From positions 558,001 through 622,000 of the forward strand of contig CAVSJQ010000014.1 in assembly GCA_963728355.1 (NCBI GenBank): a stretch of DNA of 64,000 bases. The letters are read 5' to 3'. Made by a program: the position numbers and the translations under genes. Positions 18,292 through 26,445 of the stretch are shown piece by piece (the stretch's first letter is position 1; each line of letters opens with the position of its first letter). Source of the DNA: Sva-07 sp963728355. Lineage in GTDB: Bacteria; Actinomycetota; Acidimicrobiia; Acidimicrobiales; Ilumatobacteraceae. The notes below the pieces were generated by a model, which was not told the origin of the DNA, ran no database searches, and saw nothing but the letters and a program-made list of their open reading frames with translations.

Positions 18292-19143
18292 TCAGCGCAG
18301 GGTGAGTTCGTCGCCCACCGCCACGCGACCGGGCGAAACGACGGTGGCGTAGATACCGACGTGCTGATCGAGGTGGCGCACGATGTGGCGCAGCACGGCG
18401 CGGTCCTCGGGGAGTTCGTCGTCGATCTCCCGCGTGACCATGACGCACCGGGGACACGGAGGGCCGAACTCGACCGTCGCCGTTCCGATGGTCGCCCGTC
18501 GACCGGTCCAGTCGAACTCCGGATGACCCGGCGTCGTCGCACCGGCTCCGTCGTCGTCGGTGTCGACGACGAGCGAGGGGCGGAACCGGCGGACGTCGAC
18601 GTTCGAATCGGGCAGTGCACCGGCCAGTGCTGCGAGCGCCGCTTCGGTCATCACCATCAGCGGGAAGGCGTCGTAGTACGTCCCCGGCGGCGACTCGAAT
18701 TCGGCGATGACCGGCGGGAACACGGAGAAGTCGGGAAGCGGTTCGTCGTCGTCGCGCCCGAAGATGCCCTGCAGCTCCGCGACGACGTCATCGGTGTCGG
18801 GAGCTCCGCGCCGGTAGTGGTCGAGGTCGTCGGCCGGGCGCAGGCGTTCCAGCCGTACCCGGTGGCCGAGGGCGGCGCTCACGCGCTCGTCGACGTCGGC
18901 GTCGCTGGTCCGCACGGTCGATCCGTCGGGCAAGGTGATCTCGACGTGTCCGGTGTCGACGTCACGAGCGGCGAGGCGCATCAGCGAGCCGATCTTCTTC
19001 GCACCGCGTATGCCGCCTCGCTCGAGATCGCGGGCGGCCCACGTCCGATCGCCGACGATGCCGAGCAGATCGACGTCGACCGACTCGACGCGATCTCCGA
19101 GCATCGACTTGACCGGGTACCGCCAGAGTTGGGTCGCGTGCAT
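18292..19143 (-). CDS. MOSC domain protein
   Basis: A 283-residue protein with an N-terminal MOSC beta-barrel region (LWRYPVKSMLGDRVE, GDRTWAARD) and a C-terminal MOSC domain with the conserved Cys in PPCPRCVMVTRE. In this family the Cys carries sulfur or contacts the molybdenum cofactor; mARC and MoCo-sulfurase C-terminal domains are relatives. The gene lies 17 bp downstream of the alcohol dehydrogenase on the same strand, so they are probably cotranscribed. Confidence 0.88.
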   Translation of the reverse strand: MHATQLWRYPVKSMLGDRVESVDVDLLGIVGDRTWAARDLERGGIRGAKKIGSLMRLAARDVDTGHVEITLPDGSTVRTSDADVDERVSAALGHRVRLERLRPADDLDHYRRGAPDTDDVVAELQGIFGRDDDEPLPDFSVFPPVIAEFESPPGTYYDAFPLMVMTEAALAALAGALPDSNVDVRRFRPSLVVDTDDDGAGATTPGHPEFDWTGRRATIGTATVEFGPPCPRCVMVTREIDDELPEDRAVLRHIVRHLDQHVGIYATVVSPGRVAVGDELTLR

Positions 19144-19160
19144 GTCCGCGACCGTATTCG

Positions 19161-20192
19161 TCAGGCCTGCAACACGGCGGCCCCGGAGACCTCACCGGCT
19201 GCGAGCCGCTCCAGCGCCAGGTTGGCATCATCCAGCGAGAAGTGGTCGGCGACGGTGCGGATCGGGATCTCGGCGGCGAGCGTGAGGAACTCGACGGCAT
19301 CTCGGCGGGTGAAGTTCGCGACGCTGCGCAGACCACGCTCACGCCACAGCAGGTCGTAGTCGAACGCCGGGATCTCGTCGAGATGGATGGCGTTGATCGC
19401 CACGGTGCCCCCCGGGGCGATGGCCCGCAGCGCTGCGACCACGACCGAACCGACCGGAGCGAATGTGACCGCGGCATCCAGTTCGACCGGTGGCAGGTCG
19501 TCGTAGCCGCCCGCCCACACCGCGCCGAGTTCGAGTGCCCGCTCACGCTCGGCCACCGAACGGGTGGCCACGTGCACCTCGCAGCCCCAGTGGAGGGCGA
19601 CCTGGAGCGCGAGCAGGGCCGATGCGCCGAAACCGTAGAGTCCGAGCCGGCCACCGGGCTGGATCCCGGAGATCTTCAACGACCGGTAGCCGATCACGCC
19701 GCCGCACAGCAACGGGGCCGCCTCGACGTCGGAGAAGGCATCCGGAATCGGGAACGCGAAGTCGGCACGCGCCACCATCGCGTCGGCGTAGCCGCCGTCA
19801 CGGTCCCAGCCGGTGAACTCGGCGGCCGGGCACAGGTTCTCGCGACCGGCCCGGCAGTGGTCGCAGACGCCGCACGAGCCGCCGAGCCACGCCACACCGA
19901 CACGATCACCGACCTGCCAACGTTCGACGTCCGAGCCGACGTCGGTGACCCGACCGACCACCTGATGGCCGGGCACGATGGGCAGCCGTCGGGCCTCGAG
20001 GTCACCCTCCACCAGCTGCAGATCGGTGCGGCAGACGCCGCAGGCAGCGACCTCGATCGCGATCTCGCCGGGGCCCGGTTCGGGTACAGCGAGGTCGTGG
20101 AGCGCCAGCGGATGCGCGGCGACCGGCCCGGGTCGCTCGAGCACCTGCGCGCGGTGCCGAACTGTCACATCAGGCCCGGCACGGTGTGACAT
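19161..20192 (-). CDS. Zinc-dependent alcohol dehydrogenase (MDR family)
   Basis: A 343-residue medium-chain dehydrogenase. Catalytic zinc ligands are seen in ACGVCRTDLQ and GHQVVGRV, and the structural zinc site has four Cys in GSCGVCDHCRAGRENLC. A Rossmann GLYGFGASALLA segment binds NAD(P). The ATG immediately follows the WS/DGAT stop (TGA then ATG with no gap) and lies inside a 29-bp palindrome (20163-20191), which therefore encodes the first residues, SHRAGPDVT. A GTG eight codons in is a possible alternative start. Given the neighbours, fatty aldehyde/alcohol conversion is a reasonable guess. Confidence 0.88.
   Translation of the reverse strand: MSHRAGPDVTVRHRAQVLERPGPVAAHPLALHDLAVPEPGPGEIAIEVAACGVCRTDLQLVEGDLEARRLPIVPGHQVVGRVTDVGSDVERWQVGDRVGVAWLGGSCGVCDHCRAGRENLCPAAEFTGWDRDGGYADAMVARADFAFPIPDAFSDVEAAPLLCGGVIGYRSLKISGIQPGGRLGLYGFGASALLALQVALHWGCEVHVATRSVAERERALELGAVWAGGYDDLPPVELDAAVTFAPVGSVVVAALRAIAPGGTVAINAIHLDEIPAFDYDLLWRERGLRSVANFTRRDAVEFLTLAAEIPIRTVADHFSLDDANLALERLAAGEVSGAAVLQA
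20163..20191. repeat. 29-bp palindrome, copy 1 (overlaps alcohol dehydrogenase start)
   Basis: The ends are TGTCACA and TGTGACA, around a core containing GCCCGGCACGG. It is related to the copies at 26416-26444 and 28174-28202. Here it lies within the first ten codons of the minus-strand alcohol dehydrogenase. Confidence 0.7.
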
Positions 20193-21659
20193 TCAGGGCG
20201 CCTGGAGGGCGAGGATGTCCTGGAATGAGGCGTCGACGGCGTCACGGAAGTCGCCGGGTGAGTGGATCGCCGTCGGGTCGATGAACAGGCCGATGTCGAA
20301 GCTGTTCTCGTAGCTCAGCGCCGTCGCGTTGCAGGCGGTCCCGGCGACCGGGCCCATCGTGACGATGCGCAACACTCTCGCCCCCGACACGTACAGCGGA
20401 ATCGGAGCACCACGAAGGTTCGACGTGGCGAAGTCGATCTTGGCGGCAGTCGCACGCGCAGCGCTGGTGATCACCGAGGTCGGCAACCAGTTGGCGACGC
20501 CGGACAACGCACTCATCCCTCCCCCGCTGTGCTCCATTGCCTCACGCCGCTCAGCGAGGCGGATGTGGATGTCGGCGACGCGCTCGGCGAGCGGCATCGC
20601 CGTGCCCGGCACCTGGACGGGCACCGGTGTGAACGAGTTGCCCCCGATCGCACTGTCGTGGCGGGTGCTGAGCACGAAGCTGGTGTTGAACGCGTCGACC
20701 TCGACGCCACGCTCGAGGTGATAGCGGGCCGCCCCTTCCACCATGCCGGCGAGGAAGACGTCGTTGACCGTCGCCCCGAGCCGCTTCGCGGCGGCCTTCA
20801 GTTCGTCGAGTGGCACACCGACGTGCTCGAGGTGGCGGTGACGGGATCGCTGTTTCCACAGCGGCGAGCCACCTTCGACCTCGTTGCCCGAACCGGTCAG
20901 CGCGCCGAGCGTCGACGACACCATCTCGGCCACGCCCTCCACGGTGTCCTTCGCCCGCTGGGGGTCGGCCGGCCAGATCACGACCTCGCCCGCGACGCGA
21001 CGAGCCACGCCCAGCTGCCGACGCACCAGGTGCGCCAACGACTGCCCGACGGCGGTCGGAAAGCCGTCGGTGAGATCACCGCCGAGCTGCTTGGCGTGGT
21101 GTGCCTCGACCGCGTCCGCGACGATCGTCTCGACGTCGACGTCGTCGGGCATCGGCGCATCGGGCTCGAGCTGCTGGTACATCTCGGCCATCCGCATCTG
21201 GCCGATGCCGTCGGCGACGGCATGGTGCACGATCGCCCAGATCGCCGAGCGACCACCCTTCAGGCCGTCGATCAGCACGAAACGCCACAGCGGCCGGGTG
21301 CGATCGAGCGGTTCCTGATAGAGCTGAGCGGCGAGGTCGAACAGCTGACGTTCGGTGCCGGGCTTCGGCAGCCGCACGCGACGGACGTGGAAGTCGATGT
21401 CGAACTCCGGATCGGGCACCCACGCCGGCGGCGCGAGCCGCCCGATGCCCGGCACGACACGCTCGTACAGGCGTGGGATCTTGACCACGGCGCGTCGCAT
21501 GGTTCGGTGGAAGTGCTCATGGTCGACCGACCCCTGCAACAGGGTGAGTGACGCGCCGCTCGGGTTCAACCATGGGTCCTTCTCCACGTTCCACATCAGT
21601 GCTTCGTGGTCGGACATGCGGTCGCTGAATCGTGTCTCGCGTTCTCGGATCTCGGCCAT
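20193..21659 (-). CDS. Wax ester synthase / diacylglycerol O-acyltransferase (WS/DGAT)
   Basis: A 488-residue WS/DGAT protein. The catalytic HHxxxDG motif is intact in IVHHAVADGIG near residue 140. The family's N-terminal region (MSDHEALMWNVEKDPWLNPS) and C-terminal NLRGAPIPLYVSGARV segment are present. It makes triacylglycerol or wax esters from acyl-CoA. It sits between the HAD-PlsC acyltransferase and an alcohol dehydrogenase on the same strand, an arrangement that fits storage-lipid synthesis. Confidence 0.92.
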   Translation of the reverse strand: MAEIRERETRFSDRMSDHEALMWNVEKDPWLNPSGASLTLLQGSVDHEHFHRTMRRAVVKIPRLYERVVPGIGRLAPPAWVPDPEFDIDFHVRRVRLPKPGTERQLFDLAAQLYQEPLDRTRPLWRFVLIDGLKGGRSAIWAIVHHAVADGIGQMRMAEMYQQLEPDAPMPDDVDVETIVADAVEAHHAKQLGGDLTDGFPTAVGQSLAHLVRRQLGVARRVAGEVVIWPADPQRAKDTVEGVAEMVSSTLGALTGSGNEVEGGSPLWKQRSRHRHLEHVGVPLDELKAAAKRLGATVNDVFLAGMVEGAARYHLERGVEVDAFNTSFVLSTRHDSAIGGNSFTPVPVQVPGTAMPLAERVADIHIRLAERREAMEHSGGGMSALSGVANWLPTSVITSAARATAAKIDFATSNLRGAPIPLYVSGARVLRIVTMGPVAGTACNATALSYENSFDIGLFIDPTAIHSPGDFRDAVDASFQDILALQAP

Positions 21660-21676
21660 GGTCGTCTCTCTTCGCG

Positions 21677-23119
21677 TCAGGTGTCGGTGCCGGGGCGGCG
21701 GGCCAACTCGGCCTCAGGATCACCGTGATACCCGGGTGGGTAGGTGAGCGCCAACTCCTCCGGCGTCGGGCTCCGACGCCGCCGAGCCTCCGGCGGCAAG
21801 ACGGCACTGATCGCCTTCATGATCCGCTTGGTGTCGGCGTCGGGGCTGCGGTGCGTCAGTTTCACCGGTGGGCCGACGGTGGCGGTGACGACGGGCCGGT
21901 CGGTCAGCGACAGCTTCGGGAGCCGCGAGCTGCGCGGCCACACCTTCTCGGTGCCCCACAGCCCGATCGGGATCACGGGCGCCCCGGTCGCCGCGGCGAT
22001 CCGGGCCGCACCCCAGCGTCCCTTCAGCACGGGATCGAAGAACGCCGGCCCGCGTGGGATGGTTCCCTCGGGTGCGATCATCAGCAACTCGCCGGCGTCG
22101 ACCGCCGCGATCGCAGCCTCGAGCGGCTCGTCGGAGCCCGTGCCACGGTCGACGCGGATCCCTCCCGACGCCTTCATCAGCCGCCCGACGAGCGGGACGT
22201 CGAAGACCTCCTTCTTGCCGAGCCCGCGGACGTTGCGTCCCGTTTTGGCGATCACGAGGCCCATCACGATCGGATCGAAGTAGGAGCGATGGTTGAACAC
22301 GAGGATCGCCGGCCCGGTGGCGGGAATGTTCTCGAGTCCCGCGAACTGGATGCGGGCGTTGGGCGTAACGATCTCGCTGCGCATGAAGGGGCGGCCCCAT
22401 TCCTGCAGCTCGCGGCCGAGGATCTTCGACACACCGTCGGAGCGGTCGAAATGCACCACCGGCCATCCGCGGATCGCTGCCGTGACGCGCAACTGCAGGT
22501 CGGGATTGACCGCGACGGGATGACCGACCTTGGCCAGCAGCGGCGCATCGAAGTAGCTGTCGCTGTAGGCCCACGAGGCGGCCAGGTCGGCGTCGTGCTG
22601 ATGTGCCCACAGTTCGACGGCATCGGACTTCGAGCGACCCCAGACGAACTGACCGGTCATCCGGCCGGTGAACACCTCGTCGCCGTCGGGACCGACGGTG
22701 CGTTCCCACTGTGTCGCCACCACGTCGTCGAAGCCGACGCGGTCCGCGAACGGCTTGACGAACACCAACGGCGACGTGGTCGCCATCACCAGCCGTCGGC
22801 CGGCAGCTCGGTGCTCCTCCATCGCCTTGGCGGCGCCGGGCAACAGCATGCCGGCGAGTTCTTCGCCGGCCTCCTGCATGGCGGCGTCGACGTCGGCGAC
22901 ACTCCACCCGTTGGCCGCCCGGCTGGACAACCGGGCCGGCTGCATCATCAACCAGGTCTCGCCGAACTGTTCGTAGAACTTGGTGAGGACGTCGACGAGC
23001 GGCAGGTCGTGACCGCCGCCGAAACCGTGCGTGGCAAGGTGCTTGCGGAACACGGTGGCGGACGACGACGTGATCAGTGTCCGATCCAGATCGAACACGG
23101 CGAGCGCACGGTGGGACAT
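21677..23119 (-). CDS. Fused HAD-IB phosphatase and 1-acylglycerol-3-phosphate acyltransferase (PlsC)
   Basis: A 480-residue two-domain enzyme. The N-terminal half is a HAD-IB phosphatase (FDLDRTLITSSSA nucleophile motif, later VMATTSPLVFVKPFADRVG). The C-terminal half is PlsC with the HX4D motif in FNHRSYFDPIV and the EGTIPRGPAFFDP segment. The same fusion is known in mycobacteria. It could both acylate lysophosphatidate and dephosphorylate a phospholipid intermediate. It lies 17 bp upstream of the WS/DGAT gene, so substrate can be passed from phosphatidate towards triacylglycerol. Confidence 0.9.
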   Translation of the reverse strand: MSHRALAVFDLDRTLITSSSATVFRKHLATHGFGGGHDLPLVDVLTKFYEQFGETWLMMQPARLSSRAANGWSVADVDAAMQEAGEELAGMLLPGAAKAMEEHRAAGRRLVMATTSPLVFVKPFADRVGFDDVVATQWERTVGPDGDEVFTGRMTGQFVWGRSKSDAVELWAHQHDADLAASWAYSDSYFDAPLLAKVGHPVAVNPDLQLRVTAAIRGWPVVHFDRSDGVSKILGRELQEWGRPFMRSEIVTPNARIQFAGLENIPATGPAILVFNHRSYFDPIVMGLVIAKTGRNVRGLGKKEVFDVPLVGRLMKASGGIRVDRGTGSDEPLEAAIAAVDAGELLMIAPEGTIPRGPAFFDPVLKGRWGAARIAAATGAPVIPIGLWGTEKVWPRSSRLPKLSLTDRPVVTATVGPPVKLTHRSPDADTKRIMKAISAVLPPEARRRRSPTPEELALTYPPGYHGDPEAELARRPGTDT

Positions 23120-23159
23120 CGCCGAGGAGCCTACTTGGCCCCGCTCACGGTGGTTTCCG

Positions 23160-23552
23160 TCAGGTGACGGTGATCGTGGCCGCCTGCCCGCGACTGAAGT
23201 GGTCGTCGACGTCGCAGATCAGGCGATACACGCCGGCGTCGTCGAACGTGACGGTGACCGAACCGCTCGCTCCGGGCACGATGCGCTGGGTTGCACCCAG
23301 TGAACTCCCCGCGGCCGACAGCACTTCGAGGGAGTGGTCGAGCTGTCCCACGTTCTCGAGGGCGAAGTCGATCGTGTCGCCCGCGGCGATCACGCCTGGT
23401 TCGCCGTTGAACGTGTACTCCGCGGCGACGATCTCGACCGTGCGGCTCGGGCCCGGCGACGCTTCGGAGGTGGGCGTGTCGGCGCCGCAGGCGACGATCG
23501 CCGGCGACAACACCAACGACGCGAGAACGAAGCGACGGGCAGCGGGGATCAC
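23160..23552 (-). CDS. Cupredoxin-like lipoprotein
   Basis: A 130-residue protein from GTG 23552. A lipobox (SPAIVAC, Cys22) marks it as exported and lipid-anchored. The mature part is a cupredoxin fold with likely copper ligands His in LDHSLEV and Cys and His in LICDVDDHF. No Met follows at the usual axial position, so copper binding could be of a Met-less type. The longer open frame upstream is out of character and overlaps the VOC gene, so it was not used. Confidence 0.75.
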   Translation of the reverse strand: MIPAARRFVLASLVLSPAIVACGADTPTSEASPGPSRTVEIVAAEYTFNGEPGVIAAGDTIDFALENVGQLDHSLEVLSAAGSSLGATQRIVPGASGSVTVTFDDAGVYRLICDVDDHFSRGQAATITVT

Positions 23553-23595
23553 GCGGCGACGATACCTCGCCGATTCCGCCCGCCGGCGGTGACGG

Positions 23596-23976
23596 TCAGT
23601 AGTGGCGCAGCTCGACGACGGCGCCGTCGGGATCGCGGACGTACAGCGACGTGCCGTCGCCTCGAGCACCGAAGCGTTGATCGGGGCCATCGACCACGGT
23701 GAACTCGCCCGATGCGGCGATCGCGTCGAGATCGGTCGGCTCGACAACCAGACAGAAGTGGTCGAGCCGGCCGTCGGTCGGTTCACCCGGAATCAAGTCG
23801 ATGATCGTGCCGGCGTCGACGCGCACCGACGGGAACGGCGCCTCACTGCGGCGCCATTCGTCGACCCGCACCGCGTCGAGACCGAGCAGGTCGCAGTACC
23901 AGGTGAGTGTGCGTTCGACGTCGGAGCACACCAGGACGATGTGGTCGAAACCGGTGACGCGTAGTGTCGTACCCAT
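23596..23976 (-). CDS. VOC-fold (glyoxalase/dioxygenase superfamily) protein
   Basis: A 126-residue protein with paired beta-alpha-beta-beta-beta modules: FDHIVLVCSDVERTLTWYCDLLGL and LDHFCLVVE, ending in LYVRDPDGAVVELRHY. The possible metal ligands His (FDHIV), His (LDHF) and Glu (VELRHY) are present. The substrate is unknown; glyoxalase, fosfomycin-resistance-type and dioxygenase roles all occur in this fold. Confidence 0.85.
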   Translation of the reverse strand: MGTTLRVTGFDHIVLVCSDVERTLTWYCDLLGLDAVRVDEWRRSEAPFPSVRVDAGTIIDLIPGEPTDGRLDHFCLVVEPTDLDAIAASGEFTVVDGPDQRFGARGDGTSLYVRDPDGAVVELRHY

Positions 23977-24036
23977 GGCGCGATCCTGCCACGTTCCTGC
24001 GTTCGTCGCACTCGGCGGCGGGCCGAGCCGGCCGCC

Positions 24037-26310
24037 TCAGCGTGGGTTCAACTCGCCGAGCCCGTGGATGATGCCGTTCGATGCCCGGATCGGCTCACCG
24101 ACGATCGGCAAGCCGTTGATCGTCACCGTCGTGCCGTCGTCGACGACCTCGAACGTGTTGCCGCTCAGCATTTCGATCTGGTCGGGCAGCGCATCGACCT
24201 CGAACTCGCCGAGGGCTGCAGTGTCGATCAGCAGGTCGAACAGGTCGGTGGGATCGACGTCGGCGATGATCTCGTCGACGTCGTAGCCGGCGGCTTCCAG
24301 TGCGTCGTTGGTCGGTGCGAACAGCGTGTACTTCTGGAGACGGTCGAAGTCCGCCGGGAACGCTGCTGCCTCGAGCAGTCGCAGGTAATCGGCGTACTCC
24401 GGTGCGCTCTGGAGCGCCTCGAAGAGGGTCGGCAGCGGCTCGGTCGGTGGCGTCGTGGTGGTCGGAACCGTGGGCGGAACCGTCGTGGCCGGTGGCGTGG
24501 TCGGCGGCTCCGTGGGTGGTGGCGCCGTGGTCGCCGGTGCCGTGGTGTCGGGGACCGCAGTCGTTGCCGGCACGGTGGTCGACGTGGCGTCGGACGCGCC
24601 GCGGTCGTAGATCGCCTGCAGGGTGGCGGCGTCGAAGACGCCGGTCTGCGGGACGCCGAGTTCGGCTTGCAGGGCCTGGATCGACCTGGTCAACTCCTCG
24701 GTCCACACGCCGTCGATCGGGCCGCTGTAGAAGCCCAGGTCGGTCATCAGGCGTTGGATGTCGGCGGTCGTCGACGACAGCAGGTCGGCGTACTCCCCGA
24801 GCGCCGCGCGCAGGGCGGCGTCGGTGGCCTCGTCGTAGATGCCCGTGGGCGGCAGCCCGACCGAGGTCTGGAACGCGGCCAGGGCCGCACGGAACTCGGG
24901 CGTGTCGAGACCGTTGATCGGGCCGCTGTAGAAGCCCAGGAACGTGAGTGCCTGCTGGATCTTCGTGATCTGAGCTGCGGCGGCGTAGGCCTCCTGCTGG
25001 CGGCGGATCTCCGCGATGTCGACGTCGGTGCTCGACACTCCGGTGATCGACCCGTCGCTCAGCACGGCGGTGGTGAACCGGGCGAACGTCGGATCGCCGT
25101 TCTCGTCGATGGCGAGCTGGCCGGAGACGCCGTCGTAGTCGATGTCCTCGCCGGCGTTCAGCTTGTCGACACAGTCGGCGTAGGTACTGCAGGTGTCACC
25201 GCCGCCGGTCACGTCGCGCACGGCGTCGGACAGGCTGGCCGATTCGCCGGCCGCGACCGATGCCGTGGCGAGCGCCAGCACGATTGCACAGTCGTAGGCC
25301 TGGGGCGCGAAGGAGACCTGGCCGTTGGGGTCGTTCTCGATCAGGCGGGTGAGGAAGGCGTTGTTGCCCATCGAGCCGAGCAGGGTGAACCCGTCGACGG
25401 CCGTCGGGTCGCCTCCGGGAGTCGCGATCTCGGCGGCCCTCGGAGCGAAGAAGGCGTCGAGGCCGATCATGCTCTCGGGGTCGAGACCTTGGTCGACGAG
25501 ACTCGACAACAGGTTGAACCCCTCGTCGTAGGTCACCAGCACCGTGAGATCGGGAGCGGCAGCGGCGACCTGCTCGGCCGTGCCTGCGAAGTTGACCCGG
25601 CGGGGGTTGTAGCCGATCACGGTCGGCTCCATGCCGGCTGCGACGAGCGTCGACGCGAGACCGTTGCTGATCGACAACCCGTACTCGTCGGTGCGTCCGA
25701 CGATGGCGACCTTCCACACGGCACCGGGATCGACGCCGTCACGACGCTCTTCGATCGCGGATGCCAGGTAGGTGGTCGTCACGTCATCGGGCAGCGCGGT
25801 TCGGAACAGTGCGATCGAGTCCTGGTCGAGCGTGATGCGCGGGAGGGTCGCCGAGGCGCTGCAGGTGATCGAATCGAGCGATGCGACCTCGTCGCGGACG
25901 ATCTCGGCCTGGTCGGAGCCTGCCGGGCCGATGAGTGCCTGCGCGCCGCCGTCGACCGCCTCCTGGACGTTCACGGCCGGTGCTGCGCCGGGCTCGGCGG
26001 GATAGCTCGTCACGATCAGCGGGCCCTCGAGCACCCCACCGGCCTCGTCGACGTCATCGGCGGCGAATGCAGCGCCGCGCTCCTGGCCCTGGAACGACCC
26101 GAAGAGCAGGCCTGGTGCCGGTGCGAGCAGACCGATCTCGAGTCCCTCACCGCTCAGCGACGCTTCGGTGGTCTCCGGGGCATCGGCCGTCGTCTCCGGC
26201 GACGCCTCCGTCGTCGACGTCGTGTCGTCGTCGTCGCTGCTGCACCCGGCGATGATCACGGCGGTGGCGATCAGCGCGCCGACCGTCCGGTTCCTGTTGC
26301 TTCTGCGCAT
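24037..26310 (-). CDS. Lipoprotein fusion: ABC-type amino-acid receptor domain, two peptidoglycan-binding domains and a fasciclin (FAS1) domain
   Basis: A 757-residue lipoprotein. The start is ATG 26310 with AGGAGAC upstream, and the lipobox ends at Cys23 (VIIAGC). Residues about 55-440 are a Leu/Ile/Val-receptor-like binding domain (GLLAPAPGLLFGSFQGQERG). Two PG_binding_1 repeats follow (QQALTFLGFYSGPINGLDT and QRLMTDLGFYSGPIDGVWT), then a Thr/Pro-rich linker, then a FAS1 domain (YTLFAPTNDALEAAGYDVDE, ending NGIIHGLGEL). The combination suggests a ligand sensor or binder tethered to the membrane and cell wall, with FAS1 for adhesion. No ABC permease gene is adjacent. A 29-bp palindrome lies upstream at 26416-26444. 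Confidence 0.85.
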   Translation of the reverse strand: MRRSNRNRTVGALIATAVIIAGCSSDDDDTTSTTEASPETTADAPETTEASLSGEGLEIGLLAPAPGLLFGSFQGQERGAAFAADDVDEAGGVLEGPLIVTSYPAEPGAAPAVNVQEAVDGGAQALIGPAGSDQAEIVRDEVASLDSITCSASATLPRITLDQDSIALFRTALPDDVTTTYLASAIEERRDGVDPGAVWKVAIVGRTDEYGLSISNGLASTLVAAGMEPTVIGYNPRRVNFAGTAEQVAAAAPDLTVLVTYDEGFNLLSSLVDQGLDPESMIGLDAFFAPRAAEIATPGGDPTAVDGFTLLGSMGNNAFLTRLIENDPNGQVSFAPQAYDCAIVLALATASVAAGESASLSDAVRDVTGGGDTCSTYADCVDKLNAGEDIDYDGVSGQLAIDENGDPTFARFTTAVLSDGSITGVSSTDVDIAEIRRQQEAYAAAAQITKIQQALTFLGFYSGPINGLDTPEFRAALAAFQTSVGLPPTGIYDEATDAALRAALGEYADLLSSTTADIQRLMTDLGFYSGPIDGVWTEELTRSIQALQAELGVPQTGVFDAATLQAIYDRGASDATSTTVPATTAVPDTTAPATTAPPPTEPPTTPPATTVPPTVPTTTTPPTEPLPTLFEALQSAPEYADYLRLLEAAAFPADFDRLQKYTLFAPTNDALEAAGYDVDEIIADVDPTDLFDLLIDTAALGEFEVDALPDQIEMLSGNTFEVVDDGTTVTINGLPIVGEPIRASNGIIHGLGELNPR

Positions 26311-26415
26311 TCCGGGTCTCCTGTTCGAACGGACGGCGGTGAACATAGTGAGTCCCGCCCTCATCGGCAGGGATATGCGCACACTTGAGACAATTCTTCG
26401 GAAGCCCCTCCCAAC

Positions 26416-26444
26416 TGTCACACTGTGCCGGGCCAAACGTGACA
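26416..26444. repeat. 29-bp palindrome, copy 2
   Basis: The ends are TGTCACA and a matching TGACA, with core GTGCCGGGCC. It is the same family as 20163-20191 and 28174-28202. It lies 2 bp beyond the stop of the isomerase-like gene and upstream of the fusion-lipoprotein gene, so it could end the first transcript or influence the second. The 135-bp gap holds nothing else I recognise apart from the ribosome-binding site. Confidence 0.7.
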
Positions 26445-26445
26445 C

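Noticed and set aside
22054..22296. Small plus-strand frames within the HAD-PlsC and WS/DGAT genes
   Set aside because: Arg/Ala/Pro-rich shadows of well-supported minus-strand enzymes.
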